DNA from: Fibrobacter sp.
Lineage (GTDB): Bacteria; Fibrobacterota; Fibrobacteria; Fibrobacterales; Fibrobacteraceae
Assembly (NCBI GenBank): GCA_017550445.1
Contig: JAFZOV010000113.1
Span: forward strand, 1-64,000
Reading direction: 5' to 3'
Length of the DNA: 64,000 nt
The first letter of the stretch is position 1; every line of letters begins with the position of its first letter. The translations under genes were made by a program, and so were the position numbers. The notes below the pieces were generated by a model. It made no database searches, was not told where the DNA came from, and saw only the letters and a list, made by a program, of their open reading frames with translations. This document shows, in pieces, positions 51,861 to 60,921 of this stretch.

Positions 51861-53128
51861 TGTTTAAATGGTTGAAATGGTCTTTGCTTGTATTGGCTGT
51901 TCCGGCCATTGCAACCCATGTGGCAGTGCTTGAAACGACTGCCGGTTCGGGCGTGATTACGCTCGAAGAAAAACAGTACTTGACAGATGTGTTGCGTTCC
52001 GAGGCGGTGAAGGCGTTGCCTGCCGAACAGAACTATACCATTATGACCCGCGAAAATATCAACATGATGCTTCCGCCGGGCAAGGCGATTGAAGATTGCG
52101 AAGGTAGCTGCCTTGTTGAAACGGGTAAGAATATTTCTGCCGATTACATTGCCCAGGGGCATGTGGGCCGTTTTGCGGACAACCTGACAATTACCGTGGA
52201 ACTGTACGAGACGGCTGGCAACAAGCTCATGGGGAGCTTTAGCAGTAAGGCTAGAAATATCGAATCTCTGGAAACAGAAATCCGGCAGAAATCGCAGGAA
52301 CTGTTTGCGCGTATTGTGGCTAGTTCCTATGGCAAACTGGATTTGCAGCCGGCATTGGAAAAAAACATAGGACAGGAATCGGATCTTGTTATTAAGGTAG
52401 ACGGGGAGACGTCAAAGGATGGCCGCAAGTATGCGCGGGGCTTGTGGGAAGTCCCTCCGGGAATGCATACGGTTGAATTTTCGCATCGCTGTTATGATTC
52501 GCAGCAGTTCAAGGTGAATGTCCTGAGTGGCAAGACGACTGTGGTGAACAATCCGCTTGACCTGAAGAAAAAATTCCTTTCGATTGCGACAGAATTCAAG
52601 GGCGAGCCGAGAGTTGTTCCCGTCCTTGTGAATGGGGAGCCGTTTGGAAGTACCCCTCTGTATGACAATGTCCCTGTTTGTGCAAAAATCGAAGTGGGCG
52701 AAGAAGGTTTCCGCGAAATTGTTCTGACGGATTGGCAAGGCAATGATAAACTTGAAATTGTGCATAGGTTAAAGACTGCGAAACTGACTGCAGAAGAAAT
52801 CCGTGCCGATTCAGTTCGTGCGGCAGAACAGGCCGCTGCCGATGAGGCCGCCCGCAAGGCGGCTGCGTCCGAAAGCCGTTCGAAAATCAAGACTCCGGTA
52901 TCTGTTGTGCTTATGGCGCTTGGTGCCGTTGGCCTTATGATGGGAGTATACGAAAATATGGTTTTGGGGAGCGAACGCGACAAATACGACAAGGCGCATT
53001 ATTCGACCAAGGCTGAATATGATGCTCAATGGGACAAGGTGGAATCTGCTGAGACTTTGCGTAACATTTTTTATGGCGCAGGGGCGGGCCTGATCGGTGC
53101 CGGTGCTGTTGTCCTCTTCGTGTTCTAG
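51860..53128 (+). CDS. PEGA-type envelope protein, paralogue of the 47537 product
   Basis: The 422-residue protein has an N-terminal signal or anchor. Its CsgG/TolB-N-like domain is strongly similar to that of the protein at 47537 (THVAVLETTAGSG, MTRENINMMLPPGKAIEDCE, LVETGKNISADYIAQGHVG). Two beta repeats of PEGA type follow (about 155-225 and 230-300), then a charged Ala/Glu helix and two C-terminal hydrophobic segments (VVLMALGAVGLMMGVY and IFYGAGAGLIGAGAVVLFVF). It lacks a FISUMP domain. The next gene supplies one, so the domains may act together as split parts. Confidence 0.78.
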   Translation: MFKWLKWSLLVLAVPAIATHVAVLETTAGSGVITLEEKQYLTDVLRSEAVKALPAEQNYTIMTRENINMMLPPGKAIEDCEGSCLVETGKNISADYIAQGHVGRFADNLTITVELYETAGNKLMGSFSSKARNIESLETEIRQKSQELFARIVASSYGKLDLQPALEKNIGQESDLVIKVDGETSKDGRKYARGLWEVPPGMHTVEFSHRCYDSQQFKVNVLSGKTTVVNNPLDLKKKFLSIATEFKGEPRVVPVLVNGEPFGSTPLYDNVPVCAKIEVGEEGFREIVLTDWQGNDKLEIVHRLKTAKLTAEEIRADSVRAAEQAAADEAARKAAASESRSKIKTPVSVVLMALGAVGLMMGVYENMVLGSERDKYDKAHYSTKAEYDAQWDKVESAETLRNIFYGAGAGLIGAGAVVLFVF

Positions 53129-53137
53129 GAGGTGGAT

Positions 53138-54835
53138 ATGCGTAATATGATTGCATCATTGCGATGGGGCGTTGCTGCAGCGGGAATCCATGTGGCCTTC
53201 CTTGCCGTATTCCTCCTTTCTGCCTGTACAGATGTCGGTGACCGAGATAATCCGCTCGATCCGGGTGCTTCGAACTATGTTGCACAGGATGAAAATGGCC
53301 AGACGGCTGAAGACGACTCCCTGAATCAGCTCATAGATGATATTAAGAATGGAGTGGTAGATACTTCGGATGGATTTAGTCAAGAATTAATAGATTCTGT
53401 GAAGTCGGGTGCGGTAACGGTAGATGATTTGCGCGCATCAAGTTCTTCGAAAATGGTGGCGAGTTCGTCATCAAAAAATGTACGGAGTTCTTCGTCTGAA
53501 ACGAAGTCGGTTTCTTCGTCAGATACTCCTGCAAGCTCTTCTGAGAAGGTTCAGCCTTCTAGCTCAGTGAGTTCCGTATTCTCGATTATGGAATACTTGA
53601 ACCCGAATGTTGAATATGATAGTATAACTGATGATCGTGATGGTCAGATTTACAAGACGGTGAATATTAATGGCCGGGTTTGGATGGCTCAGAATTTGAA
53701 TTTTGAAACGGAAAAAAGTGTGTGCCAAGGTGATAAGAAAGAGAGCTGCGCTAAATTTGGCCGCTTGTACGCATGGGGTGATGCCTTGGATAGCGCTGGA
53801 ATTTATGGAGATAAAGCTAAAGGTTGCGGACGGGGAATTTTGTGTGAAATGCCTCCGGCTTATGAAATGATTCGTGGTGTTTGCCCTGAAGGGTTCCATT
53901 TGCCTTCGACGGTGGAATTTAGCGAACTGGTTTCGATTGCTGGAACTGATGGAGCAAAGATGAAATCTAAGAAAACATGGAGTGATGGCGGCTCCGATGA
54001 CTATGGATTCTCTGCACTTCAAGCGGGAAGAAAAGTTAAGGATACTTGGCATGACGGGGAATCGTATATGTGGTCTATTAGTCAAGCCAATAAGTATGCA
54101 GCAGATGCTCTAGAAATAGTTGAAGGTTGGGATCATGTTATAAGAATGAATGAAGCAAATAAGGATGAAGCTTATTCTTTACGCTGTCTGCAAGATTATG
54201 AGGTTTTGGGGGAATTGACTGATGACCGTGATGGTCAAAAGTACAAGACGATAAGAATTGGATCTCAAAATTGGATGGCAGAAAATTTGAATTACGCCTA
54301 CCTACAGGGGACATCTACAGAAGATTCGTCCAGTTATTGCTTGGACAACATCGCTGAAAACTGTAACAAATACGGTCGCTTGTATTTGTGGGGTGCCGCT
54401 ATGGATAGTGCTGCCGTATATAGCGAAACTGGAAAAGACTGTGGAGATAGGGAGGAATGTTCTCCTAGTTATCCGGTGAGAGGAGTTTGTCCCAAAGGGT
54501 GGCATTTGCCTACAGCAGAGGAATTTAGAATACTTGGTCAAAATGGCGGTTATGCACTGAAATCTACAACAGCTTGGCATGATGGTGAAAATGGTTCAGA
54601 TTTCTATGGATTTAATGCAATCCCTGCTGGCGCCAAAGGATATGTTGGCGACGATTGTACTAATGCGTTAAATTATGATGCATGCGAAAATGCCGCTAGA
54701 TTTTGGACTTCAACAGAACATGATTATGCGTCGGCATTGATAATGAGCTTGGGCGCCGAAGATGATAATGAACCCAAACATATTCCTACAGAAGGCAAGG
54801 GATATGCTCTTTCTGTCCGTTGCATTGAAGACTAA
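53138..54835 (+). CDS. lipoprotein with two tandem FISUMP domains
   Basis: The 565-residue protein has a lipoprotein signal ending in LLSACT (Cys about 30), then a linker rich in Ser with several SSSS runs (about residues 95-150), and two FISUMP domains. The first is about 160-350 (ITDDRDGQIYKTVNINGRVW, CPEGFHLPS) and the second about 355-565 (LTDDRDGQKYKTIRIGSQNW, CPKGWHLPT, FWTSTEHDYASAL). I chose ATG 53138, five bases after AGGAGG, over GTG 53132. It would sit on the outer membrane, probably facing out. The substrate or partner is unknown. Confidence 0.83.
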   Translation: MRNMIASLRWGVAAAGIHVAFLAVFLLSACTDVGDRDNPLDPGASNYVAQDENGQTAEDDSLNQLIDDIKNGVVDTSDGFSQELIDSVKSGAVTVDDLRASSSSKMVASSSSKNVRSSSSETKSVSSSDTPASSSEKVQPSSSVSSVFSIMEYLNPNVEYDSITDDRDGQIYKTVNINGRVWMAQNLNFETEKSVCQGDKKESCAKFGRLYAWGDALDSAGIYGDKAKGCGRGILCEMPPAYEMIRGVCPEGFHLPSTVEFSELVSIAGTDGAKMKSKKTWSDGGSDDYGFSALQAGRKVKDTWHDGESYMWSISQANKYAADALEIVEGWDHVIRMNEANKDEAYSLRCLQDYEVLGELTDDRDGQKYKTIRIGSQNWMAENLNYAYLQGTSTEDSSSYCLDNIAENCNKYGRLYLWGAAMDSAAVYSETGKDCGDREECSPSYPVRGVCPKGWHLPTAEEFRILGQNGGYALKSTTAWHDGENGSDFYGFNAIPAGAKGYVGDDCTNALNYDACENAARFWTSTEHDYASALIMSLGAEDDNEPKHIPTEGKGYALSVRCIED

Positions 54836-54875
54836 AAAAAGAATTTAAACTAAAACCCTAACAAGGAGAATCATT

Positions 54876-55424
54876 ATGAAAAAGTTAATCGCAACGTTGG
54901 CCGCGGTAGCATTGGCTGCCATGATGTCGGGCTGCGCAAGCACCCCGCAAGAAAAGTCGGCGAACAAACTTATCGAAATGCAGGCCGTAAAGGCGAAGTA
55001 CCTTAAGGACAAGATTCCTGCGGGTATGGGTATCGGTATTTCCAAGGATGAACAGATTGCCATGGAAAAGGCCGACCAGAACGCCCGTGTTGACCTTGCC
55101 CGCGAACTTGATGTGCGTATGAAGGCTCTTACCAAGAACTTCAAGGAAGATGTGGGCGGCGATGTCGCTGAACACTTCCAGAGCGCTTCTAAGGCAATCA
55201 TTGATACCCGTATGAACGGTGCCACCCTTACGGATGTGCAGGTTGAAACTACCGAAGATGGCCAGTTCAAAATCTACGGTGTCATGACCCTTGGAACCGA
55301 CTTGGTAAATGAGTACCTCAAGTCGCTGCAGAATTCTGACGCGATAAGCGAGGCTCAGAAAAATAAGATTCGTGCTGCTGCCGACAAGGCTTACGCCGAA
55401 ATCGACGCTGCTACAGCAAAGTAA
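54876..55424 (+). CDS. small LPP20-like lipoprotein
   Basis: The 182-residue lipoprotein (lipobox MMSGC, Cys20) has a domain resembling LPP20/FlgP-like proteins: GMGIGISKDEQIAMEKADQN, ARVDLARELDVRMKAL. The usual LPP20 layout is about this size. It follows the FISUMP gene by 40 bases with its own AAGGAG (54862-54867). It may belong to the same transcript. A terminator follows. Confidence 0.7.
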   Translation: MKKLIATLAAVALAAMMSGCASTPQEKSANKLIEMQAVKAKYLKDKIPAGMGIGISKDEQIAMEKADQNARVDLARELDVRMKALTKNFKEDVGGDVAEHFQSASKAIIDTRMNGATLTDVQVETTEDGQFKIYGVMTLGTDLVNEYLKSLQNSDAISEAQKNKIRAAADKAYAEIDAATAK

Positions 55425-55447
55425 CAGCTGGCGCACAAAAGATAATT

Positions 55448-55490
55448 GAGCCTGATTCCCTGAATTACCTTCAGGGACAGGCTTTTTTTT
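55448..55490 (+). terminator. terminator of the LPP20-like gene
   Basis: AGCCTG and CCCTGAA pair with TTCAGGG and CAGGCT in one long stem with a small internal bulge, followed by eight T residues (55483-55490). Confidence 0.9.
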
Positions 55491-55497
55491 ATATGTC

Positions 55498-55519
55498 ATT
55501 CCCGCGAAGGCGGGAATCT
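55498..55519. repeat. REP-like palindrome, second copy
   Basis: ATTCCCGC-GAAG-GCGGGAAT (55498-55517) followed by CT, matching the copy at 20979-21000. Confidence 0.65.
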
Positions 55520-55571
55520 ACCTTTGTTCATTTTCTTAAATTTTGTGTCGAAAAGAAAAAAAGGATTCTCT

Positions 55572-56057
55572 ATGGACAAGATTTATCGTTCGGGCATTGG
55601 CTTTGATGTTCACAAGTTGGTAGAAGGCCGCAAGTGCATTATCGGTGGCGTGGATATTCCTTACGAAAAGGGTTTGCTCGGCCACAGCGATGCCGATGTG
55701 TTGCTGCATGCCATTAGCGATGCGTTGCTCGGTGCCGCTGGTCTTGGCGATATCGGCACGTATTTCCCGGATACGGATCCTGCCTTCAAGGGTGCTGACA
55801 GCTTGGAACTTTTGCGCAAGGTTGGCGAAGAAGTCCGCAAGGCCGGTTACGAAATCATCAACATCGATAGCATCGTGATGTGCGAACGCCCGAAGGTGAA
55901 TCCGCACAAGGAGCAGATGAAGGCGAACATCGCCCGCGTACTCGGCCTCGATGTAAAGCAAATCGGTATCAAGGGTACCACGACCGAAAAGCTCGGCTTT
56001 ACGGGCCGCGGCGAAGGTATTGCCAGCCAGGCTGTAGCCATGGTGCGCAGCCTGTAA
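55572..56057 (+). CDS. ispF: 2-C-methyl-D-erythritol 2,4-cyclodiphosphate synthase
   Basis: The 161-residue protein carries all IspF motifs: [37 protein letters not shown] and [16 protein letters not shown]. It makes the cyclodiphosphate intermediate of the non-mevalonate isoprenoid pathway and works as a trimer with a metal ion. I place the start at ATG 55572 rather than 55524, because the 48 extra bases hold only A-rich leader. AAAAAAAGG precedes the ATG. hisH follows after 34 bases. Confidence 0.96.
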   Translation: MDKIYRSGIGFDVHKLVEGRKCIIGGVDIPYEKGLLGHSDADVLLHAISDALLGAAGLGDIGTYFPDTDPAFKGADSLELLRKVGEEVRKAGYEIINIDSIVMCERPKVNPHKEQMKANIARVLGLDVKQIGIKGTTTEKLGFTGRGEGIASQAVAMVRSL

Positions 56058-56091
56058 TTATTTCTATCTTTGTTGCAAACAAGAGGTTTTT

Positions 56092-56715
56092 ATGTCCGCT
56101 AATCCTATTATCGTGGTTGACTACAATGCCGGTAACTTGACGTCGGTGATGAATGCGCTTGCGCACATCGGTGCCGAGGCAAAGTCTAGCCGCGATGCGG
56201 ACGAAATCGCGAAGGCTACCCGTCTGATTTTTCCGGGCGTGGGCGCAGCCGCTTCTGCCATGGAAACGCTGACGCGCACGGGTATCGGCGAGGCTATCAA
56301 GACGGTGGTGAAGGCCGGTAATCCGGTGCTTGGTATTTGCATTGGCTGCCAGATTATCCTTGAAGAAAGCGAAGAAGACGGCGGCGTAAAGACGCTTGGA
56401 CTGATTCCCGGCAAGGCCGTACGCTTTAAGGATGAACCGGGTTTGAAGATTCCGCACATGGGTTGGAACCAGGTGAACTTTACCCGTGAACACCCGATTA
56501 TGAAGGGTATCCGCAGCGGTAGCGATTTTTATTACGTGCACTCGTACCATCCGGTGGTGCCTGCCGAATACGCTTTTGCCGAAACAACATACGGTTCCCA
56601 GACGTTCCAGGGAATGGTCGGCCGCGACAACTTGATTGCAACCCAGTTCCACCAGGAAAAGAGTGGTGATGTGGGCCTTGCCATGCTCAAGAATTTCTGC
56701 GACTGGAAAGTCTAG
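56092..56715 (+). CDS. hisH: imidazole glycerol phosphate synthase subunit HisH
   Basis: The 207-residue glutaminase subunit of HisFH has the nucleophile motif LGICIGCQ (Cys near residue 83), the oxyanion area FPGVGAA and the His-Glu pair in TQFHQEKSGDVGL. It releases ammonia from glutamine for HisF. No other his gene lies here. Its terminator (56760-56787) ends the short ispF-hisH unit. Confidence 0.95.
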   Translation: MSANPIIVVDYNAGNLTSVMNALAHIGAEAKSSRDADEIAKATRLIFPGVGAAASAMETLTRTGIGEAIKTVVKAGNPVLGICIGCQIILEESEEDGGVKTLGLIPGKAVRFKDEPGLKIPHMGWNQVNFTREHPIMKGIRSGSDFYYVHSYHPVVPAEYAFAETTYGSQTFQGMVGRDNLIATQFHQEKSGDVGLAMLKNFCDWKV

Positions 56716-56759
56716 ACAAATTCCTTGCGCAAGGTTATAGTCCATTAATTTTTGAGACT

Positions 56760-56787
56760 AAATCCCCCGTCAGACGATGGGGGATTT
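56760..56787 (+). terminator. terminator of hisH
   Basis: AAATCCCCC (56760-56768) pairs with GGGGGATTT (56779-56787) around ten bases. The T-run is short. Confidence 0.7.
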
Positions 56788-56887
56788 GCTGTAATAAATA
56801 TTTTCCTTTTTTATAACCCCGCACGGAATATGGGGTGGTTGCCACTTTACTATATTTTTACCCAGATTTTACAACAAACAATCTCAC

Positions 56888-56957
56888 CGCCATGAGCCCG
56901 AACTAGCTGAAAGGCAGCGACGATGATCCGGTAGTGGCGCTTCATAGGAAGGTCCTA
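56888..56957 (+). promoter_or_regulatory. structured leader of the first Na/Pi cotransporter gene
   Basis: CGCCA (56888-56892) can pair with TGGCG (56935-56939), enclosing GCTG-AAAGG-CAGC (56906-56918). After it TAGGA-AGG-TCCTA (56945-56957) would fold over the SD AGGAAGG (56946-56952). The layout suggests RNA-level control, but I do not recognise a known riboswitch class. Confidence 0.4.
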
Positions 56958-56961
56958 TTAT

Positions 56962-58668
56962 ATGGTCTGGATGGCGTTAAAAATGTTGGGCTGCTTGGCC
57001 CTGCTCATGTTCGGTATGAAGTCCATGAGCGAAGCTCTCCAAAAAATGGCTGGTCCGCAGCTCCGTCACGTGCTCGGTACCATGACCACCAACCGTTTCA
57101 CGGGTATGCTCACCGGCATGTTCGTCACAGCCTCAGTACAAAGTTCGACCGCCACCACGTTGATGACGGTCTCTTTTGTTAATGCAGGACTTTTGACGCT
57201 GGTTCAGGCAATCTCGATTATCCTCGGTGCCCACATCGGTACGACAGTCACCGCGTGGATCATGAGCCTTGGCTTCTCGTTCAACATCGCGAACTTCGTT
57301 TACCCGGCCTTCTTCATCGGTATCATTCTGGTTTATTTGAACAGAAAACGCGTCTTGGGTGAATTCCTGTTCGGTGTGGGTTTCCTCTTCCTCGGTCTTA
57401 CAACTCTGAAGGAAACCGGCTTTGCCGTGGTGCAGGACCCGGGCGCAAGCGCTTCGATCAGTTCGTTCTTCGCCCACTTCAGCGACCCGAACTTCTTCAA
57501 CTCTCTGTTCTTCCTGGTGATGGGTACAATCCTTACGCTGTGCGTGCAGTCCTCTGCCGCCATCATGGCTATCACGATGATTCTCTGCTCTACCGGCGTG
57601 CTTCACATTGATCAGGGTATTATGCTCGTGCTCGGCGAAAATATCGGTACCACCATTACCGCAAACATTGTGGCTCTTTCCGCTAATACGCAGGCTCGCC
57701 GCGCCGCTCTCGCTCACTTTACCATCAACGTCATCGGCGTAATCTGGGTGGTGATTGTGCTTAAGTGGTTCCTCGCTGCCGTGTGCCATGTGGTGGGCTA
57801 CGATCTTTCCATTCACCCGGGCGACGAAGGCTATGCCGCAAACCTCGCAAAGATTTCCGTGGTGCTTGCGTCCTTCCACTCCGCCTTTAACGTGTCGAAT
57901 ACCTTCCTCCAGATTTGGTTCATCAAGTTTATCGAAAAGTTCGTTTGCCGCGTGATCAAGCCCAAGACCTCCGAAGAAGAAGAGGATTCCCGCCTGCACT
58001 TCATCAGCTCTGGCCTCATGGGTACGCCTGAACTTTCGCTCCTCGAAGCCCATAAGGAAATCATCCTGTTCGCTAATCGCACGCAGAAAATGTTCCGCAT
58101 GGTGCCCGATCTGCTTGTAATGAAGGAAGAAAACGACTTTGTGAAACTCTTCGCCCGCATCGAAAAGTACGAAGGCATTAGCGACAACATGGAAATCGAA
58201 ATCGCCAATTACCTGAATCAGGTGGCCGAAGGTCGCCTAAGCCCCGAAAGTAAGGTGACGATTCAGTCGATGCTCCGCGAAATCTCTGAAATCGAAAGCA
58301 TCGGTGACGCCTGCTACAACATGGCCCGCGCCATCAATCGCAAGTTCAAGAGCAAGGATGACTTTAACGAAGAACAGTACAATCGCATCAAGCACATTAT
58401 GCAGCTTTGCGACAAGGCTCTCACACACATGATTACTGTCATCGCCGACGAACCGCAGGCCGATGCGAACCGTACCTTGAACATTGAACACGAAATCAAT
58501 GACTACCGCAAGTTGCTCAAGGGCAAGAACGTAGAAGACATTGAATCGCAGAAGTACAGCTACCAGATGGGCGTGCACTACATGGACGTGGTGAACGACT
58601 GCGAAAAGCTCGGCGACTACGTGGTGAATGTGGTTGAGGCTCACGTGAACAAGAAACTCGAGAATTAA
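56962..58668 (+). CDS. Na/Pi cotransporter with C-terminal PhoU-like domain (copy 1)
   Basis: The 568-residue protein has two Na_Pi_cotrans halves, each with a QSSxA motif (QSSTATTLMTVSFVNAG and QSSAAIMAITMILCSTGV), about eight or nine membrane segments, and from about residue 345 a PhoU-like helical domain. It imports phosphate with sodium ions. The copy at 60918 has the same length and close similarity. It stands before the phoB gene but has its own leader and a strong terminator after it. Confidence 0.9.
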   Translation: MVWMALKMLGCLALLMFGMKSMSEALQKMAGPQLRHVLGTMTTNRFTGMLTGMFVTASVQSSTATTLMTVSFVNAGLLTLVQAISIILGAHIGTTVTAWIMSLGFSFNIANFVYPAFFIGIILVYLNRKRVLGEFLFGVGFLFLGLTTLKETGFAVVQDPGASASISSFFAHFSDPNFFNSLFFLVMGTILTLCVQSSAAIMAITMILCSTGVLHIDQGIMLVLGENIGTTITANIVALSANTQARRAALAHFTINVIGVIWVVIVLKWFLAAVCHVVGYDLSIHPGDEGYAANLAKISVVLASFHSAFNVSNTFLQIWFIKFIEKFVCRVIKPKTSEEEEDSRLHFISSGLMGTPELSLLEAHKEIILFANRTQKMFRMVPDLLVMKEENDFVKLFARIEKYEGISDNMEIEIANYLNQVAEGRLSPESKVTIQSMLREISEIESIGDACYNMARAINRKFKSKDDFNEEQYNRIKHIMQLCDKALTHMITVIADEPQADANRTLNIEHEINDYRKLLKGKNVEDIESQKYSYQMGVHYMDVVNDCEKLGDYVVNVVEAHVNKKLEN

Positions 58669-58710
58669 GAATCTGTAAATGGGTGATTCTCAAAGATTCA
58701 CGGAACTTTA

Positions 58711-58741
58711 TGGCGAGCTTTGGCTCGCCATTTTCCTTTTT
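58711..58741 (+). terminator. terminator of Na/Pi cotransporter copy 1
   Basis: TGGCGAGC (58711-58718) pairs with GCTCGCCA (58723-58730) around TTTG, followed by TTTTCCTTTTTT. Confidence 0.92.
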
Positions 58742-58745
58742 TAAT

Positions 58746-58764
58746 TGTAAAGTCTGTGTAAAGT
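58746..58764 (+). promoter_or_regulatory. Pho-box-like direct repeat upstream of phoB
   Basis: TGTAAAGT occurs at 58746-58753 and again at 58757-58764, an 11-base period that matches the spacing of PhoB half-sites in enteric bacteria (the classical site is CTGTCAT-N4-CTGTCAT). It lies about 90 bases upstream of the phoB start. Confidence 0.55.
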
Positions 58765-58855
58765 GTGGATAAAACTTTTGCGAATTTGGCTTTTTTGATA
58801 TTGAATTTATCTGCTGTACTTTTTATTTTAATATTGTAGATTCGCAGGTGTGAAC

Positions 58856-59533
58856 ATGATTTATATTGTCGAAGATGATGCCGAAATCCGCGAATTAGAA
58901 GTTTATGCTCTCAAGAGCAGCGGTTTTGAGTCCAAGGCGTTTGAAAGTGGAAAGCCCATGGACGAAGAAGTCAAGGTAATGGTCCCTGACTTGTTCATTC
59001 TTGACATCATGTTGCCCGGAGAAGATGGCCTGAGCATTTTGAAACGTCTCCGAGCTCAAGAAAATACCAAGAATGTCCCTGTCATCATGATTACCGCTAA
59101 AAGTTCCGAACTCGACAAGGTGAAAGGTCTTGACTTGGGTGCCGACGACTACATTGCCAAACCCTTTGGCATTTTGGAATTTGTATCGCGTGTGCGTGCA
59201 TTGCTCCGTCGTTCGGGCAATATGAAAGCGGAACCTGTAGAATCTAACCAGATTACACTTGGCGACATTGTGATAGACGAAGGGACCCGTGTGGTAACCG
59301 TTAGCGGAAATGCCGTGGATCTGACCTACAAGGAGTATGAACTTTTGAAACTCCTTGTGTCGCATCCGGGGCTAGTATACTCGAGGCAACAGATTCTGGA
59401 AAAAATCTGGGGTATCGATTTTAAGATGGACACGCGAACGGTGGATATGCACATTAAAACACTTCGACAAAAACTGGGCGAGTGGGGAACAATTATTCAA
59501 ACGGTCCGAAATGTCGGCTACAAGGCTCAATGA
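58856..59533 (+). CDS. phoB: PhoB/OmpR-family response regulator
   Basis: The 226-residue protein has a receiver domain (phospho-acceptor Asp50 in LDIMLPGEDG, MITAK, KPF) and a winged-helix DNA-binding domain (TYKEYELLKLLVSHPG, RTVDMHIKTLRQKLGEW). Gene context (Na/Pi cotransporter in the same operon) supports phosphate control, so the phoB name is inferred. I chose ATG 58856 over an in-frame GTG at 58850. The stop overlaps the kinase start by four bases (ATGA). Confidence 0.88.
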   Translation: MIYIVEDDAEIRELEVYALKSSGFESKAFESGKPMDEEVKVMVPDLFILDIMLPGEDGLSILKRLRAQENTKNVPVIMITAKSSELDKVKGLDLGADDYIAKPFGILEFVSRVRALLRRSGNMKAEPVESNQITLGDIVIDEGTRVVTVSGNAVDLTYKEYELLKLLVSHPGLVYSRQQILEKIWGIDFKMDTRTVDMHIKTLRQKLGEWGTIIQTVRNVGYKAQ

Positions 59534-60921
59534 AAGATCGAATACGATATAGCTTGATCTACATGGGCGTCTTGGCCGCCTTATTTGCAGTTGTCTTCAC
59601 GACGCAGGTCTTTGAAGGCGAAATGGCCGAACAGCTTAAAATTCATCTGCGCGAAAAACTGCATCTAGTTGAAACCGCTTACACTAGCAATTCCCTCAAC
59701 GAAAATCCGCAAAAACTTGCGCCTTTTGCAAGCAAAGAACTTCGTATAACGCTAATCGATTCAACAGGTGCAATCCTTTACGATAGCGATGCCGAAGCGA
59801 GTAAAATGGAAAACCACTTTGACCGTAAAGAAGTGGTGGATGCCTTTGCGAAAGGTTCCGGCGAAGACTTGCGCTATTCTTCGACGCTGCAGGCGAAGGC
59901 CTTCTATTTTGCCAAGCGCCTGAATGATGGCAACGTGTTGCGCCTTGGTACGCGCCAGGCGAGCTTGCAGCAGGCTTATTCCAAGACGATTCCTTACCTC
60001 ATTGCGCTGCTCGCGGCAATTGTTCTCGCGGCAATCCTGATCGCCATCGGTTTGAGCCGAGCCTTTATTGGTCCGCTTAAAAAACTGGTGGATCAATTGG
60101 GTACGCCGGAGTGCATGAATATTGAAAATACGTACAAGGAAATTGCACCCCTTGTAAATACCATCCGCAAGCAGGATCTTGAACTCCAACTGACGATTGA
60201 GCAGCTTTCAAATGAAAAACAAAAAATTTCGCATTTGAAAGACGAGTTTACGGCCAACGCCTCTCACGAATTGAAAACTCCGCTGACCTCTATTTCGGGT
60301 TACGCGGAACTTATTGAAAACGATATGGCAAAGCCCGAAGACGTCAAGATGTTTGCGGGCAAGATTCACAAAGAGGCAAAACGCCTCCAGTCGATTGCAA
60401 ATGACATCATTACGCTTTCCAAGCTTAATGCCCACGAAAGCGAACCCTTTGATTTAAGCGAAAAAATCAACCTTTGGAATTTGGCGCACAGTTGTATCGA
60501 AACGCTGATCCTGAATGCAAACAAGAAGTCGATTCAGCTTTCGCTGGATGGTGATTCCTCTGCTGAGATTTTGAGCAATTCAAAGTTGGTGTACGAAATG
60601 CTATTCAATCTGGTGGACAACGCCATTCGCTATACGGAATCGGGCGGAAAGGTCGTAGTTTTCGTAGAGCCTGACGCATTTGTTGTCAAAGATACCGGCA
60701 TCGGAATTCCCGAGGAATGCCAGTCCCGCATATTCGAACGGTTCTATCGTGTTGACAAGAGTCGCTCCAAGGAAACGGGTGGCACGGGCCTCGGCTTGGC
60801 CATCGTCAAGCATATTGCTGAAGTCCTTCATGCAACAATCCATTTGAATTCTAAAGTGGGTTTCGGCACGGAAATTCGAATCAGTTTTAACTCATTTTCA
60901 AAACAGAATAAAGTCTTATGA
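59530..60921 (+). CDS. phoR: PhoR-type sensor histidine kinase
   Basis: The 463-residue kinase has membrane segments at about 9-26 and 155-178, with a roughly 130-residue periplasmic region between them. A HAMP-like segment and the dimerisation domain with His246 (NASHELKTPLTSISGYAEL) follow. The ATPase part has NLVDNAIRYT, DTGIGI and GTGLGLAIVKH. It is coupled to phoB (ATGA overlap) and to the following transporter (ATGA overlap), so the three genes form one translational unit. Because the periplasmic domain is large, the signal may be periplasmic. Confidence 0.88.
   Translation: MKDRIRYSLIYMGVLAALFAVVFTTQVFEGEMAEQLKIHLREKLHLVETAYTSNSLNENPQKLAPFASKELRITLIDSTGAILYDSDAEASKMENHFDRKEVVDAFAKGSGEDLRYSSTLQAKAFYFAKRLNDGNVLRLGTRQASLQQAYSKTIPYLIALLAAIVLAAILIAIGLSRAFIGPLKKLVDQLGTPECMNIENTYKEIAPLVNTIRKQDLELQLTIEQLSNEKQKISHLKDEFTANASHELKTPLTSISGYAELIENDMAKPEDVKMFAGKIHKEAKRLQSIANDIITLSKLNAHESEPFDLSEKINLWNLAHSCIETLILNANKKSIQLSLDGDSSAEILSNSKLVYEMLFNLVDNAIRYTESGGKVVVFVEPDAFVVKDTGIGIPEECQSRIFERFYRVDKSRSKETGGTGLGLAIVKHIAEVLHATIHLNSKVGFGTEIRISFNSFSKQNKVL

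Noticed and set aside
56888..56957. cyclic-di-GMP or cobalamin riboswitch in the transporter leader
   Set aside because: The conserved cores of these classes are not present; the leader is listed only as structured and unassigned.
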